From Acidimicrobiaceae bacterium (lineage in GTDB: Bacteria; Actinomycetota; Acidimicrobiia; Acidimicrobiales; RAAP-2), in NCBI GenBank assembly GCA_027315005.1, contig DAHUZT010000114.1, positions 62,001-126,000 of the forward strand: DNA of 64,000 nucleotides. The letters run 5' to 3'. Numbering within the stretch: the first letter of the stretch is position 1; each line of letters begins with the position of its first letter. The translations under genes were made by a program, and so were the position numbers. The notes below the pieces were generated by a model. It worked only from the letters and a program-made list of their open reading frames with translations. It did no database searches and had not been told where the DNA came from. Positions 10,001 through 17,862 of the stretch are shown here, in pieces.

Positions 10001-10618
10001 GCGCAGCTGGCCGAGGCCAAGGCCAAGCAGATCCTGGTCCCGCAGGTTGCCTGGGGGCATTTCGCCGCGAACGCCGACGGGAACGATCTCGTTCTGTACG
10101 AGGACGAGAGCAGGACAGCGGAGCTGGTGCGGTTCACGTTCCCCCGGCAGGTGACCGCACCCTGGCTGTGCATCAGCGACTTCTTCCGGCCGGTCGAGTC
10201 TGGAGAACCGGACTGGGCCAGCTTCCAGGTGGTCACCATGGGCTCCCGGGTGTCGGAGGAGACCGCTCGCCTCCGTGCCGATGATCAGTACCAGAACTAT
10301 CTCTACCTCCATGGTCTGGGTGTCGAAATGGCCGAGGCGCTCGCCGAGTACTGGCACCTGAGGATCAGGGAGGAGCTCGGATTCGCCGGAGAGGACGGGC
10401 CCACGTTGACCGGACTGTTCCGACAGAAGTATCGGGGCGGGCGGTATTCATGGGGGTACCCCGCCTGCCCCGACCTCGAGGACAATGCCAAGGTGGCAGA
10501 CCTGCTCGGTGCCGGGCGCATCGGCGTCGAGGTGAGCGACGGCTTCCAGCTGACGCCAGAGCAGACGACGACGGCCATCGTGTGTCACCATCCTCAGGCG
10601 AAGTACTTCGTGGCCTGA
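7091..10618 (+). CDS. metH: Cobalamin-dependent methionine synthase
   Basis: 1175 residues with the full four-module order. The homocysteine domain starts at FDGAMGTNLQ; its zinc ligands are Cys237 (LNCATGP) and Cys303/Cys304 (GGCCGTT). The methyltetrahydrofolate domain begins at FLVVGERTNANGS (about 349). The B12-binding domain has DVHDIGKN with cobalt ligand His746. The C-terminal AdoMet reactivation domain includes GRYSWGYPACPDL. It methylates homocysteine from 5-methyl-THF. The start is ATG 7091, close behind a GGGGAG; the frame is open upstream but lacks family similarity. I saw no cobalamin riboswitch in the 150 bp leader. Confidence 0.97.
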   Translation: MNASDSASSGSSTGSAYLRAVNERVVIFDGAMGTNLQLAGLTADDFGGPQLEGCNELLVVTRLDVVEQVHRSFLDVGCDVIETDTFGAFAPVLAEYDQAQRVRELNLAAVAVARRAVQSYSTADRPRWVAGSIGPGTKFPTLGQIRYRDARDAYYEQARALLEGGVDLFVIETVFDLLQAKAAINGVRRAMADVGRRVPVQVQVTIELTGTMLPGTEIGAALCSLAAMDIDLIGLNCATGPAEMFEPLRYLTAHSPVPVTCLPNAGLPSVVDGAMHYDLSPDQLAEYHRQFVSELGVSVIGGCCGTTPSHLAAVVDACATLVPTSRQVEPEHGAASIYTQVPFTQDSSFLVVGERTNANGSKKFRQAMLDDDWDTCVAMAREQVKEGSHLIDVCVDYTGADGVADMDEIASRFSTQSTVPLMVDSTEAPVVETALSWIGGRAVINSVNLEEGDDEGTRLDSFLALAKEFGAAVVCTCIDTEGQARTAEWKLRAARAIRDIAVGRYGLRPEDLLFDALALPLSTGMEESRKDGIETIEGIRRIKEELPGVYTILGLSNVSFGLNPAARQVLNSVFLHECVQAGLDAAIVHASKILPLSKIDEGARQICLDLIYDRRGEGYDPLSALLTLFEGVSPTAAAATEDRSGWPVERRLEQRIVDGDRNGIEDDLDQALEQGFRALEIINDHLLSGMKTVGVLFASGEMQLPFVLGSAETMKTAVAHLEPHMEKADQGGKGVIVLATVKGDVHDIGKNLVDIILTNNGYTVKNLGIKVGISDMVAAAEESGADAIGMSGLLVKSTLIMRDNLEELKRRGLSDIPVILGGAALTRTYVERDLRKIYDGRLFYGKDAFEGLRTMDRLVELARSGQDDPGFGRIAGGRELGPRKSELRRQAAAEAVARGETLPRRSPEVATDNPVFKPPFLGSRVARGMAIDDLASFLNETALFRNHWGFRPEGGEDDDAFKERIRSLLRAQLAEAKAKQILVPQVAWGHFAANADGNDLVLYEDESRTAELVRFTFPRQVTAPWLCISDFFRPVESGEPDWASFQVVTMGSRVSEETARLRADDQYQNYLYLHGLGVEMAEALAEYWHLRIREELGFAGEDGPTLTGLFRQKYRGGRYSWGYPACPDLEDNAKVADLLGAGRIGVEVSDGFQLTPEQTTTAIVCHHPQAKYFVA

Positions 10619-10686
10619 GCCGGCAGCTGCCCCTATCGAAGTGTCCGGACCGTCGCTACGATGGTTGGGAGCAGGGGGTGGGGACA

Positions 10687-11145
10687 GTGCACGATGAACT
10701 GGCAGTGGTCGAACTGGCCGTACGGGTCGAAGGGGTGCTGGCCACCTTCATCGCTCTCCTCGCCTTGGTGCTCGTCCTCACCAAGCTGAAGCGCAGGCAC
10801 GACCAGAGGATCAGAAAGGCTGCGAGCGTGGGGTACTTCGACGCAGACGCCGCCCGCTTCGGGCCGTCCTGTGCCACGGGCGAGCCACTCCGGCCCGCCG
10901 GCGCCCGAAATCTGCCGCGGTTCGGCTTCCCAGCCGGTAACGGTCAGGGTTCGCACCTCCCGCCCCCGCCCTTTTCGGTACCCTCTTCGGACATGCCTCG
11001 AGCCAGATCGGTGCGATCGGGGCAGACGGATCGTCTCGTCGCCCCTCCGCCCGTCGATCCAACGCGGACCAACCCTCGATTGCCGCTCCGAGAGCACCGA
11101 GACCCGACGCAGCTGGAGGAGCGCCCCGACCTGCCGGCGGGCTAG
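10687..11145 (+). CDS. Small single-pass membrane protein, unknown function
   Basis: 152 residues from GTG 10687, preceded by a G-rich AGGGGG stretch. One hydrophobic segment (about residues 14-33, LATFIALLALVLVLTKL) is followed by a basic cytosolic stretch (KRRHDQRIRK) and a Pro/Arg-rich, low-complexity tail. I recognise no family. It lies 68 bp after metH on the same strand. Coding is supported by the hydrophobic helix with a positive flank, but the tail could be read-through into non-coding sequence, and an antisense frame is also open. A moderate call. Confidence 0.45.
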   Translation: MHDELAVVELAVRVEGVLATFIALLALVLVLTKLKRRHDQRIRKAASVGYFDADAARFGPSCATGEPLRPAGARNLPRFGFPAGNGQGSHLPPPPFSVPSSDMPRARSVRSGQTDRLVAPPPVDPTRTNPRLPLREHRDPTQLEERPDLPAG

Positions 11146-11183
11146 GACGAACACCTGAGCGCCCGCCGATCGTACGGGTCGCA

Positions 11184-11909
11184 TCAGAGAGCCAGAGTCT
11201 CACCGCCGTCGACGACGAGGGCCGCCCCGTTGACGAAACCTGCTGGCTGTGAACACAGGAAAGCCACCACCCGACCGAAGTCGCCCGGGTCGCCCATGGG
11301 TCCCACCCCTCCGAGCTCGCGCATCCGGTCGGTCGCATGCGGCCCAGGGCAACACAGATTGAGGGTGACGCCCCGTGCCTCCTCGGCCAGATCGTGGGCG
11401 GCCGTCTTCACCCAGGCCCACAGTCCGGTGCGTGCGGTGTTGGACAGGGCCAGCCGGGGGATGGGCTGAACCACCGAGTAGGAGGCGATGCAGCAGATCC
11501 GACCCCAACCTTGCCGGCCCATGACCGGCACCCCCGCGCGGACCAGCCGTATCGACGAGAGCAGGTTGGCGTTGAGCGCCGACTGGAGATCCTCGTCCTC
11601 CACATCGAGCGCCCGGCCCGGGGGTGGTCCACCGGCGTTGGCCACCACGATGTCCAAGCCGCCGAACGCCTCGACCGTGGCCTCCACCAGCATCCGAGGT
11701 ACCGCCGGATCGGTGACATCTGCCGCCACCGTCTCGACGCGGGTGCCGCCGGCACGCAGTGCCGCTCCCGCCTCGTCCAGCGAGCCGTGGTCGCGTCCGC
11801 AGATCAGGACCTGGGCACCTTCGGCGACCAGGGCCTCGGCAGCCGCCCGCCCCAGTCCACGGGAAGCAGCCGTCACCAGCGCGGCCCGCCCCTCGATCCC
11901 GAGATCCAT
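11184..11909 (-). CDS. SDR-family oxidoreductase-like protein with altered active site
   Basis: 241 residues. The Rossmann part is normal (TAASRGLGRAAAEAL at the cofactor site, then VANAGG for the NNAG motif). At the active site Ser of CIAS is retained, but 13 residues later, where the catalytic Tyr belongs, there is Ser, and four further on the Lys is Arg (SNTAR in place of Y-x-x-x-K). I recall a FabG-like SDR subgroup lacking the catalytic Tyr. Ordinary ketoreductase chemistry is therefore doubtful. The ATG overlaps the M24 peptidase stop (TGATG), so it is the last gene of the lipoate/dehydrogenase operon. Confidence 0.85.
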   Translation of the reverse strand: MDLGIEGRAALVTAASRGLGRAAAEALVAEGAQVLICGRDHGSLDEAGAALRAGGTRVETVAADVTDPAVPRMLVEATVEAFGGLDIVVANAGGPPPGRALDVEDEDLQSALNANLLSSIRLVRAGVPVMGRQGWGRICCIASYSVVQPIPRLALSNTARTGLWAWVKTAAHDLAEEARGVTLNLCCPGPHATDRMRELGGVGPMGDPGDFGRVVAFLCSQPAGFVNGAALVVDGGETLAL

Positions 11910-13063
11910 CAGACGTCCACCACCACCAGATCATGGTCCACACGGTTCACCGGTTCGGGCATCCCGTCCCCACCGATGACCACGATGTCCTCCAGCCGCA
12001 TGCCGAAGCGTCCCGGAACGTAGATGCCGGGCTCGACCGAGAACGCATGACCGGGGACGAGCGGCTCCCGGTTCCCCACCACCAGGTAGGGGTCCTCGTG
12101 TTCCTCGATCCCGATGCCGTGGCCGGTACGATGGATGAAGTGGTCCCCGTACCCGGCGTCCTCGATGACTGAACGGGCCGCTCGGTCCACGTCCTCGGCG
12201 GGTACACCCGAGCACGCGGACCTGACCCCGGCCTCCTGGGCGAGACGAAGGACCTCATAACATTCCGAGATCTCGGGGTCGGGCTCGCCGGTCACCACCG
12301 TGCGGGTGATGTCCGAGCAGTAACCCACGTCGTCCCCGAGGGACCAGGAGCCGCCGAAGTCGCATACGACCGTCTCTCCTGCCCCGATCACCCTCGAACC
12401 CGGCTCATGATGAGGGCTCGCGGCATTGGGGCCGCTGCCTACGATGGCGAAGTTGACCCGGCGGTGACCCTCAGCGAGCAGCAAGGCACCGATCTCGTTC
12501 GAGACCTGGGCCTCGGTTCGGCCGACCAGGTCGATGTCGCCTGCCTGCAAGGAGGCGGCCACCCGGTCGGCGGCCGCTCCCGCCAGCCGGAGCGCCTCGA
12601 CCTCCAGAGGGTCCTTGACGGCGCGGATGGGTCCGGTCACGGCCGACGAACTGGACCAACGGGCCGAAGGGAGCCGCTCCTCCAAGGCGAGCAGTGAGGT
12701 CGCCCAGGTGCGATCGGAGATGGCCAGGTGCGATCGCCCCAACTTGTCGGACAGCAGGCCCGTGACGAGTGACAGCGGGTTCTCGTCGTCCGCCCAGGCT
12801 TCGATCCGGAAGAGATCGCCTTCGGTGGGCACCCGCGGCGCCTCGAGGGCAGGGACGACGAGCACCGCTTCCCCATCACGGGGCAGCACGAGCACGGTGA
12901 GGCGTTCCAGGGGCATGGCCGTGTACCCGGTGAGCCACGGAAGGTCGGCCCCCAGGGAGAGCAGCAGTGCACCCACCCCCACCTCCTCCATCCGGGTCAG
13001 CACTCGGGAGATCCGAGAGCGTCTCGCTTCGACGGCGCCGGTGGCGGACGCATCCATGCTCAC
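11909..13063 (-). CDS. M24-family Xaa-Pro peptidase
   Basis: 384 residues. A creatinase-type N-terminal domain (about 15-150) precedes the pita-bread metallopeptidase domain. All five metal ligands are visible: Asp of CDFGGSW, Asp of SDITRT, His of HRTGHGIG, Glu of SVEPGIY and Glu of MRLEDI. It probably cleaves Xaa-Pro dipeptides or N-terminal Xaa-Pro bonds in the cytosol. The ATG lies in an ATGA overlap with the end of the LipB-LipA gene, and its stop overlaps the SDR start, so the three are translationally coupled. The functional link to lipoate metabolism is unclear. Confidence 0.92.
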   Translation of the reverse strand: MSMDASATGAVEARRSRISRVLTRMEEVGVGALLLSLGADLPWLTGYTAMPLERLTVLVLPRDGEAVLVVPALEAPRVPTEGDLFRIEAWADDENPLSLVTGLLSDKLGRSHLAISDRTWATSLLALEERLPSARWSSSSAVTGPIRAVKDPLEVEALRLAGAAADRVAASLQAGDIDLVGRTEAQVSNEIGALLLAEGHRRVNFAIVGSGPNAASPHHEPGSRVIGAGETVVCDFGGSWSLGDDVGYCSDITRTVVTGEPDPEISECYEVLRLAQEAGVRSACSGVPAEDVDRAARSVIEDAGYGDHFIHRTGHGIGIEEHEDPYLVVGNREPLVPGHAFSVEPGIYVPGRFGMRLEDIVVIGGDGMPEPVNRVDHDLVVVDV

Positions 13064-14805
13064 ACCAGTGCCGCCGGCTGTAGGCCGGAACCTGATGCGA
13101 GGCAGGATGCGGCAGCAGCCTCACGTGCGTGGTAGCTCGATCGGGTGAGCGGGGATGCCTGAACGTGGGCGAATCCCATGGAGGCAGCCGCCCGGGTGAT
13201 GACGTCGAATTCGTCGGGGGTCCACCACCGGGACACCGGTAGGTGCCTGGTGCTCGGACGCAGGTACTGGCCCACCGTGACGATGTCCACGCCCACGGCC
13301 CGTAGATCGGCCAGCGCCGAGAGCACCTCGTCCATCTGTTCGCCCATCCCGACGATCAACCCCGACTTGGTCGTCAGGCCGGCGTCTTTGGCCCGGGCCA
13401 GCACGGCCAGGCTCCGGGCATAGCCGGCCGAGGGTCGAACGGCTCGCTGCAGGCGAGCGACGGTCTCCAGGTTGTGATTGAGCACGTCGGGAGAGGCGTC
13501 GAAGATGGTACGCAGCGCGACACGTTCGCCCTTGCAGTCGGAGATGAGCACCTCGACCACCGTCGAGGGTGAGCGCTGTCGAATGGCGGCAATGGTGGCG
13601 GCGAAGGCGCCTGCTCCGCCGTCGGACAGATCGTCGCGCGCCACGCAGGTGACAACGGCGTGTGCCAGGCCCATGCGTTGCACGGTTTCCGCCAACCGTG
13701 CCGGTTCCGAGGTGTCGAGCGCCAGGGGGCGTCGGGTGTCGACCTGGCAGAAGCCGCAGGCGCGGGTGCACCGAGATCCGTTGATCATGAACGTGGCGGT
13801 CCCATCGGCCCAGCACTCGTAGATGTTGGGACAACCGGCCTCCTCGCACACCGTGACCAGATCATTGCGACGGAGCTCCTGGCGGAGATCGAGGAACCCG
13901 CTCTCCATGCGCGCGGGGACCCGCATCCAGGTTGGTTTCCGGGCGGTGGTGCCCAATCCACCGGCTGGCTCGATACCTGCTCGACGCAGCCGACGGTCGA
14001 GGGACCGTTCACCCCTGGTGTCCCCGAACGCCACCGCAACCGGTTTCGGATCATTGGTACCCCTCGGCTCCGGCAGAGGGTGGACTCGGGACGACCGGGA
14101 GCTCGAGGTCGCCGGGCTATCCCGCCGAGAGCCGGCGTCGGTCACTCTCTGGACGTCCTCGATCGGGCCCCAGGTGGCATCCGCCGAGGCGATGACCGCA
14201 TCGAGCACCTCGGGTATGGTCGCCGGAATGCCTTCCGCCTCGAGTGACGTCACCCCGAACCCGACGATGCCGCAAGGCACGATGTGTTTGAACATGGCGA
14301 GGTCGGTTGTGACGTTGAGGGCGAACCCGTGGGTGGTGCGACCCTTGGAGGTCCGGACCCCGACGGCGCAGACCTTGCGCGGTCCGGTCCCCGATTCGGT
14401 GCTGCCACCGTCCGGTCCGATCCAAACTCCCGGAAAGCCCTCGAGCCGACCGACACTTCCGGGGGGAGACCCGAGCGCCAGCAGTGCGTCGATCACCATC
14501 TGCTCGACGAGATGGACGTGTCCTACCCCCCGCTCCATCCCGGAACCGATGGTGAGCAGCGGGTAGCCAACGAGCTGGCCCGGACCGTGGTAGGTGACAT
14601 CCCCTCCTCGGTCCACGTGCACGAGCTCGGCTCCGACCGCGGCCGGATCGCAGAGCACGTGGTCGGGATCACCGCTTCGACCGATCGTGTAGACGGGCGG
14701 ATGCTCGAGGAGCAACAGATAGTCCTCGTCGCTCCGCGCGCTCAGGGCGCGCTGCAGGTCCCACGCCTCGCGGTAAGGGACCCGTCCCAGCCAGCGGACC
14801 TTCAC
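13060..14805 (-). CDS. lipB-lipA: LipB-LipA fusion: octanoyltransferase + lipoyl synthase
   Basis: 581 residues in one uninterrupted frame. Residues 1-215 are LipB: RGGDVTYHGPGQL (67-79), Lys144 and the acyl-accepting Cys178 (IVPCGI). Residues 216-285 are a Ser/Arg/Pro-rich linker. Residues 286-581 are LipA: auxiliary-cluster cysteines 320, 325 and 331 (CEEAGCPNIYEC), radical-SAM cysteines 346, 350 and 353 (CTRACGFC), and the C-terminal RSSYH with Ser556. Together the two activities move octanoyl from ACP to lipoyl domains and insert two sulfurs. GTG start. It lies 39 bp after the E2 gene whose lipoyl domain is a likely substrate. Confidence 0.93.
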   Translation of the reverse strand: MKVRWLGRVPYREAWDLQRALSARSDEDYLLLLEHPPVYTIGRSGDPDHVLCDPAAVGAELVHVDRGGDVTYHGPGQLVGYPLLTIGSGMERGVGHVHLVEQMVIDALLALGSPPGSVGRLEGFPGVWIGPDGGSTESGTGPRKVCAVGVRTSKGRTTHGFALNVTTDLAMFKHIVPCGIVGFGVTSLEAEGIPATIPEVLDAVIASADATWGPIEDVQRVTDAGSRRDSPATSSSRSSRVHPLPEPRGTNDPKPVAVAFGDTRGERSLDRRLRRAGIEPAGGLGTTARKPTWMRVPARMESGFLDLRQELRRNDLVTVCEEAGCPNIYECWADGTATFMINGSRCTRACGFCQVDTRRPLALDTSEPARLAETVQRMGLAHAVVTCVARDDLSDGGAGAFAATIAAIRQRSPSTVVEVLISDCKGERVALRTIFDASPDVLNHNLETVARLQRAVRPSAGYARSLAVLARAKDAGLTTKSGLIVGMGEQMDEVLSALADLRAVGVDIVTVGQYLRPSTRHLPVSRWWTPDEFDVITRAAASMGFAHVQASPLTRSSYHAREAAAASCLASGSGLQPAALV

Positions 14806-14844
14806 GGTCGACCGGACCGATCCGAGCTGGACGACAGCAGTTGG

Positions 14845-16206
14845 CTAGAGCTCACCGGCCCAGTCGCGTTCGTCGAGGATACCGGCGAACCGTGCCAAAT
14901 ACCGGGCAACGTAGGCCCCGTCTACGGCACGGTGGTCGAAGCTCATGGCGACCAGTCCGACGGAGTGGATGGTGATCGATTCCGTCCCGTCGGGTAGCTC
15001 CACCACGACGGGCTTGCGGGAGACTCCGTCGGTCGAGAGGATGGCCACTTGAGGCTGGTTGATGATCGCTCCGGTGATCAGCGTGCCGAAGGGTCCTGCG
15101 TTGGTGATGGAGAAGGTGCCACCGCTGATGTCGTCGAGACTCAGCCGCTTGGTCCTCGATCGATCGGCGACGTCGCGGACACGCCGGGCCATGCCCCGCA
15201 GGTTCAGCTCTTCAGCATTGTGGACGACGGGGACGATGAGGCCCTCGTTGTCGAGGTCGACGGCGATGCCCAGATTGATGTCCCGATGCACGATGAGGGC
15301 GTCATCACCGATCGACGAGTTGAGGTTCGGAAATTCGGCAAGAGCCTCCACCGCAGCTCGGGCGGCGAAGGCCAGATAGGTGAGGCCGAACCCCTCTTCG
15401 GCCCGGAACCGCTCACCGAGGGTCCGGCGGACCTGCTCCACCCGTTCGTAGTCGATCTCCTTCACCATCAGGGTGTGGGCCGAAGTGGCCTTGGAGCGAA
15501 CCATGTGCTCCGCGGTACGCCGGCGGATATTGGTGAACGGGACGACGATGTCCCGCTCCGCGGGCGCCGGGGCCAAAGGAGTCACGGTGGCCTGCTGTCG
15601 TTCAGGTTGTCGGCGGTCACGTCCGGCCGGAGGGGATGCGGAGGCTGAGGTGCTCGGGGCCGGTTGCCGACCTGCGATGTTCGGCACCGGAGTGGGTCGT
15701 ACGACCGATCCGGACGCGGCGAGGTCGATCGCCTCCTCGACGTCGGCCCGGGTGATGCGACCTCCGAGACCGGTCCCTTCGATGCCGGCGGGGTCGAGCT
15801 CGTGCTGGACCAACAACTTGCGCACCACCGGGGACAGCACCGGCGCGCGACCATAGGTGTCGGAGCTGCCGACCGGGCTACCGCCGTCGGCCTTGCCACC
15901 GCCGTCTGCTGCGGGCGCCGGTACGTCTTGGTCCGCTGGTACGTCCCGCGTCCCGACAGCGTCCGAGGCGGCACCGTCACCGATCACCGCCAGCCGGGCC
16001 CCGACATCGACGGTGTCACCCTCCTCCACGATGATCGCGGTGAGTACACCGGCTGACGGTGAAGGCACCTCGGAGTCCACCTTGTCGGTGGACACTTCGA
16101 AGAGGGGTTCGTCCCGCTCGACCGTGTCGCCGACTGACTTGTACCACTTGGTGATTGTGCCCTCGGTCACCGTCTCTCCGAGTTGCGGCATGGTCACGTC
16201 AGCCAA
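14845..16206 (-). CDS. sucB: 2-oxoacid dehydrogenase E2 (dihydrolipoyl acyltransferase)
   Basis: 453 residues. A single N-terminal lipoyl domain (1-78) has lipoyl Lys42 in STDKVDSEV. An Ala/Pro-rich linker leads to a peripheral subunit-binding domain (about 125-160, SPVVRKLLVQHELDP, GRITRADV). After a second linker comes the catalytic acyltransferase domain (about 220-453), with the active-site HRAVDG near the C-terminus. In actinobacteria one E2 often serves both pyruvate and 2-oxoglutarate dehydrogenases, and aceE lies 5 kb away in this window. It overlaps lpdA by 8 nt. Confidence 0.94.
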   Translation of the reverse strand: MADVTMPQLGETVTEGTITKWYKSVGDTVERDEPLFEVSTDKVDSEVPSPSAGVLTAIIVEEGDTVDVGARLAVIGDGAASDAVGTRDVPADQDVPAPAADGGGKADGGSPVGSSDTYGRAPVLSPVVRKLLVQHELDPAGIEGTGLGGRITRADVEEAIDLAASGSVVRPTPVPNIAGRQPAPSTSASASPPAGRDRRQPERQQATVTPLAPAPAERDIVVPFTNIRRRTAEHMVRSKATSAHTLMVKEIDYERVEQVRRTLGERFRAEEGFGLTYLAFAARAAVEALAEFPNLNSSIGDDALIVHRDINLGIAVDLDNEGLIVPVVHNAEELNLRGMARRVRDVADRSRTKRLSLDDISGGTFSITNAGPFGTLITGAIINQPQVAILSTDGVSRKPVVVELPDGTESITIHSVGLVAMSFDHRAVDGAYVARYLARFAGILDERDWAGEL

Positions 16207-17719
16207 CGTGCAGCCCCCTTCCGGTCAGGGCCAGCATCGTCTCACCGAACGACTCGGACAGCGACGGATGTGGCTGGATGTACTGCGCGACCTCCTCGGC
16301 CGTCGCCTCCCAGTTGACAGCGAGATAACCGGCACCGAGCTGCTCGGTCACCCACGGTCCAACCATGTGGACGCCGAGCACCCGCCCGGTCGTCCCGTCG
16401 GGTCGCCGTTCGGCGACGACCTTGACCAGGCCGTCGGTGTCGCCGATGATCCGGGCACGGCTGTTGCCACCGAACGGGTCCTTCTTCACGATCACCTCGA
16501 ACCCTGCGTCGCGGGCCTGGAGTTCGGTCAGGCCGGCGAATGCCACTTCAGGATGGCAGTAGATGGCCCAGGGCACACGGTCGTAGGCGACCGGAACCAC
16601 CGGCTCACCGAGGACTCCCTTGATGGCCACGATGGCTTCGGCAAACCCCACATGGGCGAGCTGCGGGGTCCCCGCTGCAACATCCCCGACCGCGTACACC
16701 CCGTCCGCTCCGGTTCGCATCACCTCGTCGACGACTACGAACCCTTGGTCGTCGAGCTCGACACCCGTCCCGGAGGCCAACAGCCCCTCGGTCCGGGGGC
16801 GTCGACCCACCGACACGACGGCGGCGTCCACGGCCAGCTTTTCGCCTCCGTCATAGGCGATGACCGTCCCGCTTCCCGAGGGGTCCGGTGTGTGGCCCTC
16901 GATCCGTGACCCGGTCTTCACGTCGATCCCCCGCTTGCGGAAGGAGCGGGAGACGGCCCGTACGACATCTTCGTCGCAACCGGCCAGGATGGTGTCGAGG
17001 GCCTCGAAAATGGTGACCGCGCTCCCTAGATCCGAAAGGAACGAGGCGAACTCGCAGCCGATGGCACCGCCACCGATCACCGCTACGGACGCCGGCAGCT
17101 CGTCCAGGTCCAGCACTTCGTCGGAAGTCATAACAAGTCGCCCGCGAACCTCGAAGCCGGGGATCGTCTTCGGCACCGAGCCTGCGGCCAGCACGATGCT
17201 CGTTCCGGTCAGCACGGTGGTCGTCCCTCCGGGGCCAACGACCTCGACCTGATGCCCCCTGAGCAGCCTGCCCCTCCCGGGGAAGGTGACGACGTTCCGA
17301 CCCTTGAGCAGCCCTTCGAGACCATGGAACAGCTGATCCACCACCTGGTCCTTGCGGGCCTGGCTGACCGCGAAGTCGACGCTGACCCGACCTCGGTGTT
17401 GGTCTCCCACGGGACCGCTCGACGCACCGACACCGAACGCCGCGGCGTTGCCCACCGTACGGGACACGGTCGCCGTCTCCAGGAACTCCTTGGCGGGCAC
17501 GCAGCCGCGATGGAGGCAGGTCCCCCCGACCTTGTCGAGCTCCACGATCGCGACGGACAGGCCCGCGGACGCTCCGTAGAGGGCGGCGGCGTAGCCACCC
17601 GGCCCACCCCCGACCACCACCACATCGAACGTACGGTCTTCTTCACCCTCCGGCCGGCTCTCCCCCGGTGCCGATCCATCGCCTGTCACCTTCGGTACCG
17701 TGGAAACCACCTCCGTCAT
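16199..17719 (-). CDS. lpdA: Dihydrolipoyl dehydrogenase (E3)
   Basis: 506 residues. It reoxidises dihydrolipoamide with FAD and NAD+. The FAD motif is VVVGGGPGGYAAALYG (34-49), the redox disulfide is Cys68/Cys73 in GGTCLHRGCVPAK, and the NAD motif is VIGGGAIGCEFASFL. The C-terminal interface carries the catalytic HPHPSLSESF. The first 30 residues are a non-conserved Ser/Gly/Glu-rich extension, so a later start is possible. It is the first gene of the operon lpdA, E2, lipBA, M24, SDR, all with overlaps or short gaps. Confidence 0.95.
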   Translation of the reverse strand: MTEVVSTVPKVTGDGSAPGESRPEGEEDRTFDVVVVGGGPGGYAAALYGASAGLSVAIVELDKVGGTCLHRGCVPAKEFLETATVSRTVGNAAAFGVGASSGPVGDQHRGRVSVDFAVSQARKDQVVDQLFHGLEGLLKGRNVVTFPGRGRLLRGHQVEVVGPGGTTTVLTGTSIVLAAGSVPKTIPGFEVRGRLVMTSDEVLDLDELPASVAVIGGGAIGCEFASFLSDLGSAVTIFEALDTILAGCDEDVVRAVSRSFRKRGIDVKTGSRIEGHTPDPSGSGTVIAYDGGEKLAVDAAVVSVGRRPRTEGLLASGTGVELDDQGFVVVDEVMRTGADGVYAVGDVAAGTPQLAHVGFAEAIVAIKGVLGEPVVPVAYDRVPWAIYCHPEVAFAGLTELQARDAGFEVIVKKDPFGGNSRARIIGDTDGLVKVVAERRPDGTTGRVLGVHMVGPWVTEQLGAGYLAVNWEATAEEVAQYIQPHPSLSESFGETMLALTGRGLHVG

Positions 17720-17768
17720 CAGGGGAGAACGTGCCTACCGATCGCCATCAGCCTATCGGGCGCGCACC

Positions 17769-17797
17769 GGACGACGACCACACCACGGTCGTCGTCC
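17769..17797 (-). terminator. 11-bp perfect stem-loop after the ABC exporter operon
   Basis: GGACGACGACC, a 7-nt loop (acaccac) and GGTCGTCGTCC pair perfectly. It lies 66 bp past the permease stop and 50 bp before lpdA on the same strand. No T-tract follows, so it may be a terminator of the actinobacterial U-less kind, or an lpdA leader or operator structure. Confidence 0.5.
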
Positions 17798-17862
17798 ACC
17801 AGGGATTGCCAGTGGTCCCGAAACGACGGAGAACAGCTGACCTGCGGTCCGAACCGATGAGC

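Noticed and set aside
8624-10357. 577-codon minus-strand open frame opposite metH
   Set aside because: Antisense to well-conserved metH coding; the product has no recognisable motif and reflects high GC leaving the reverse frame open.
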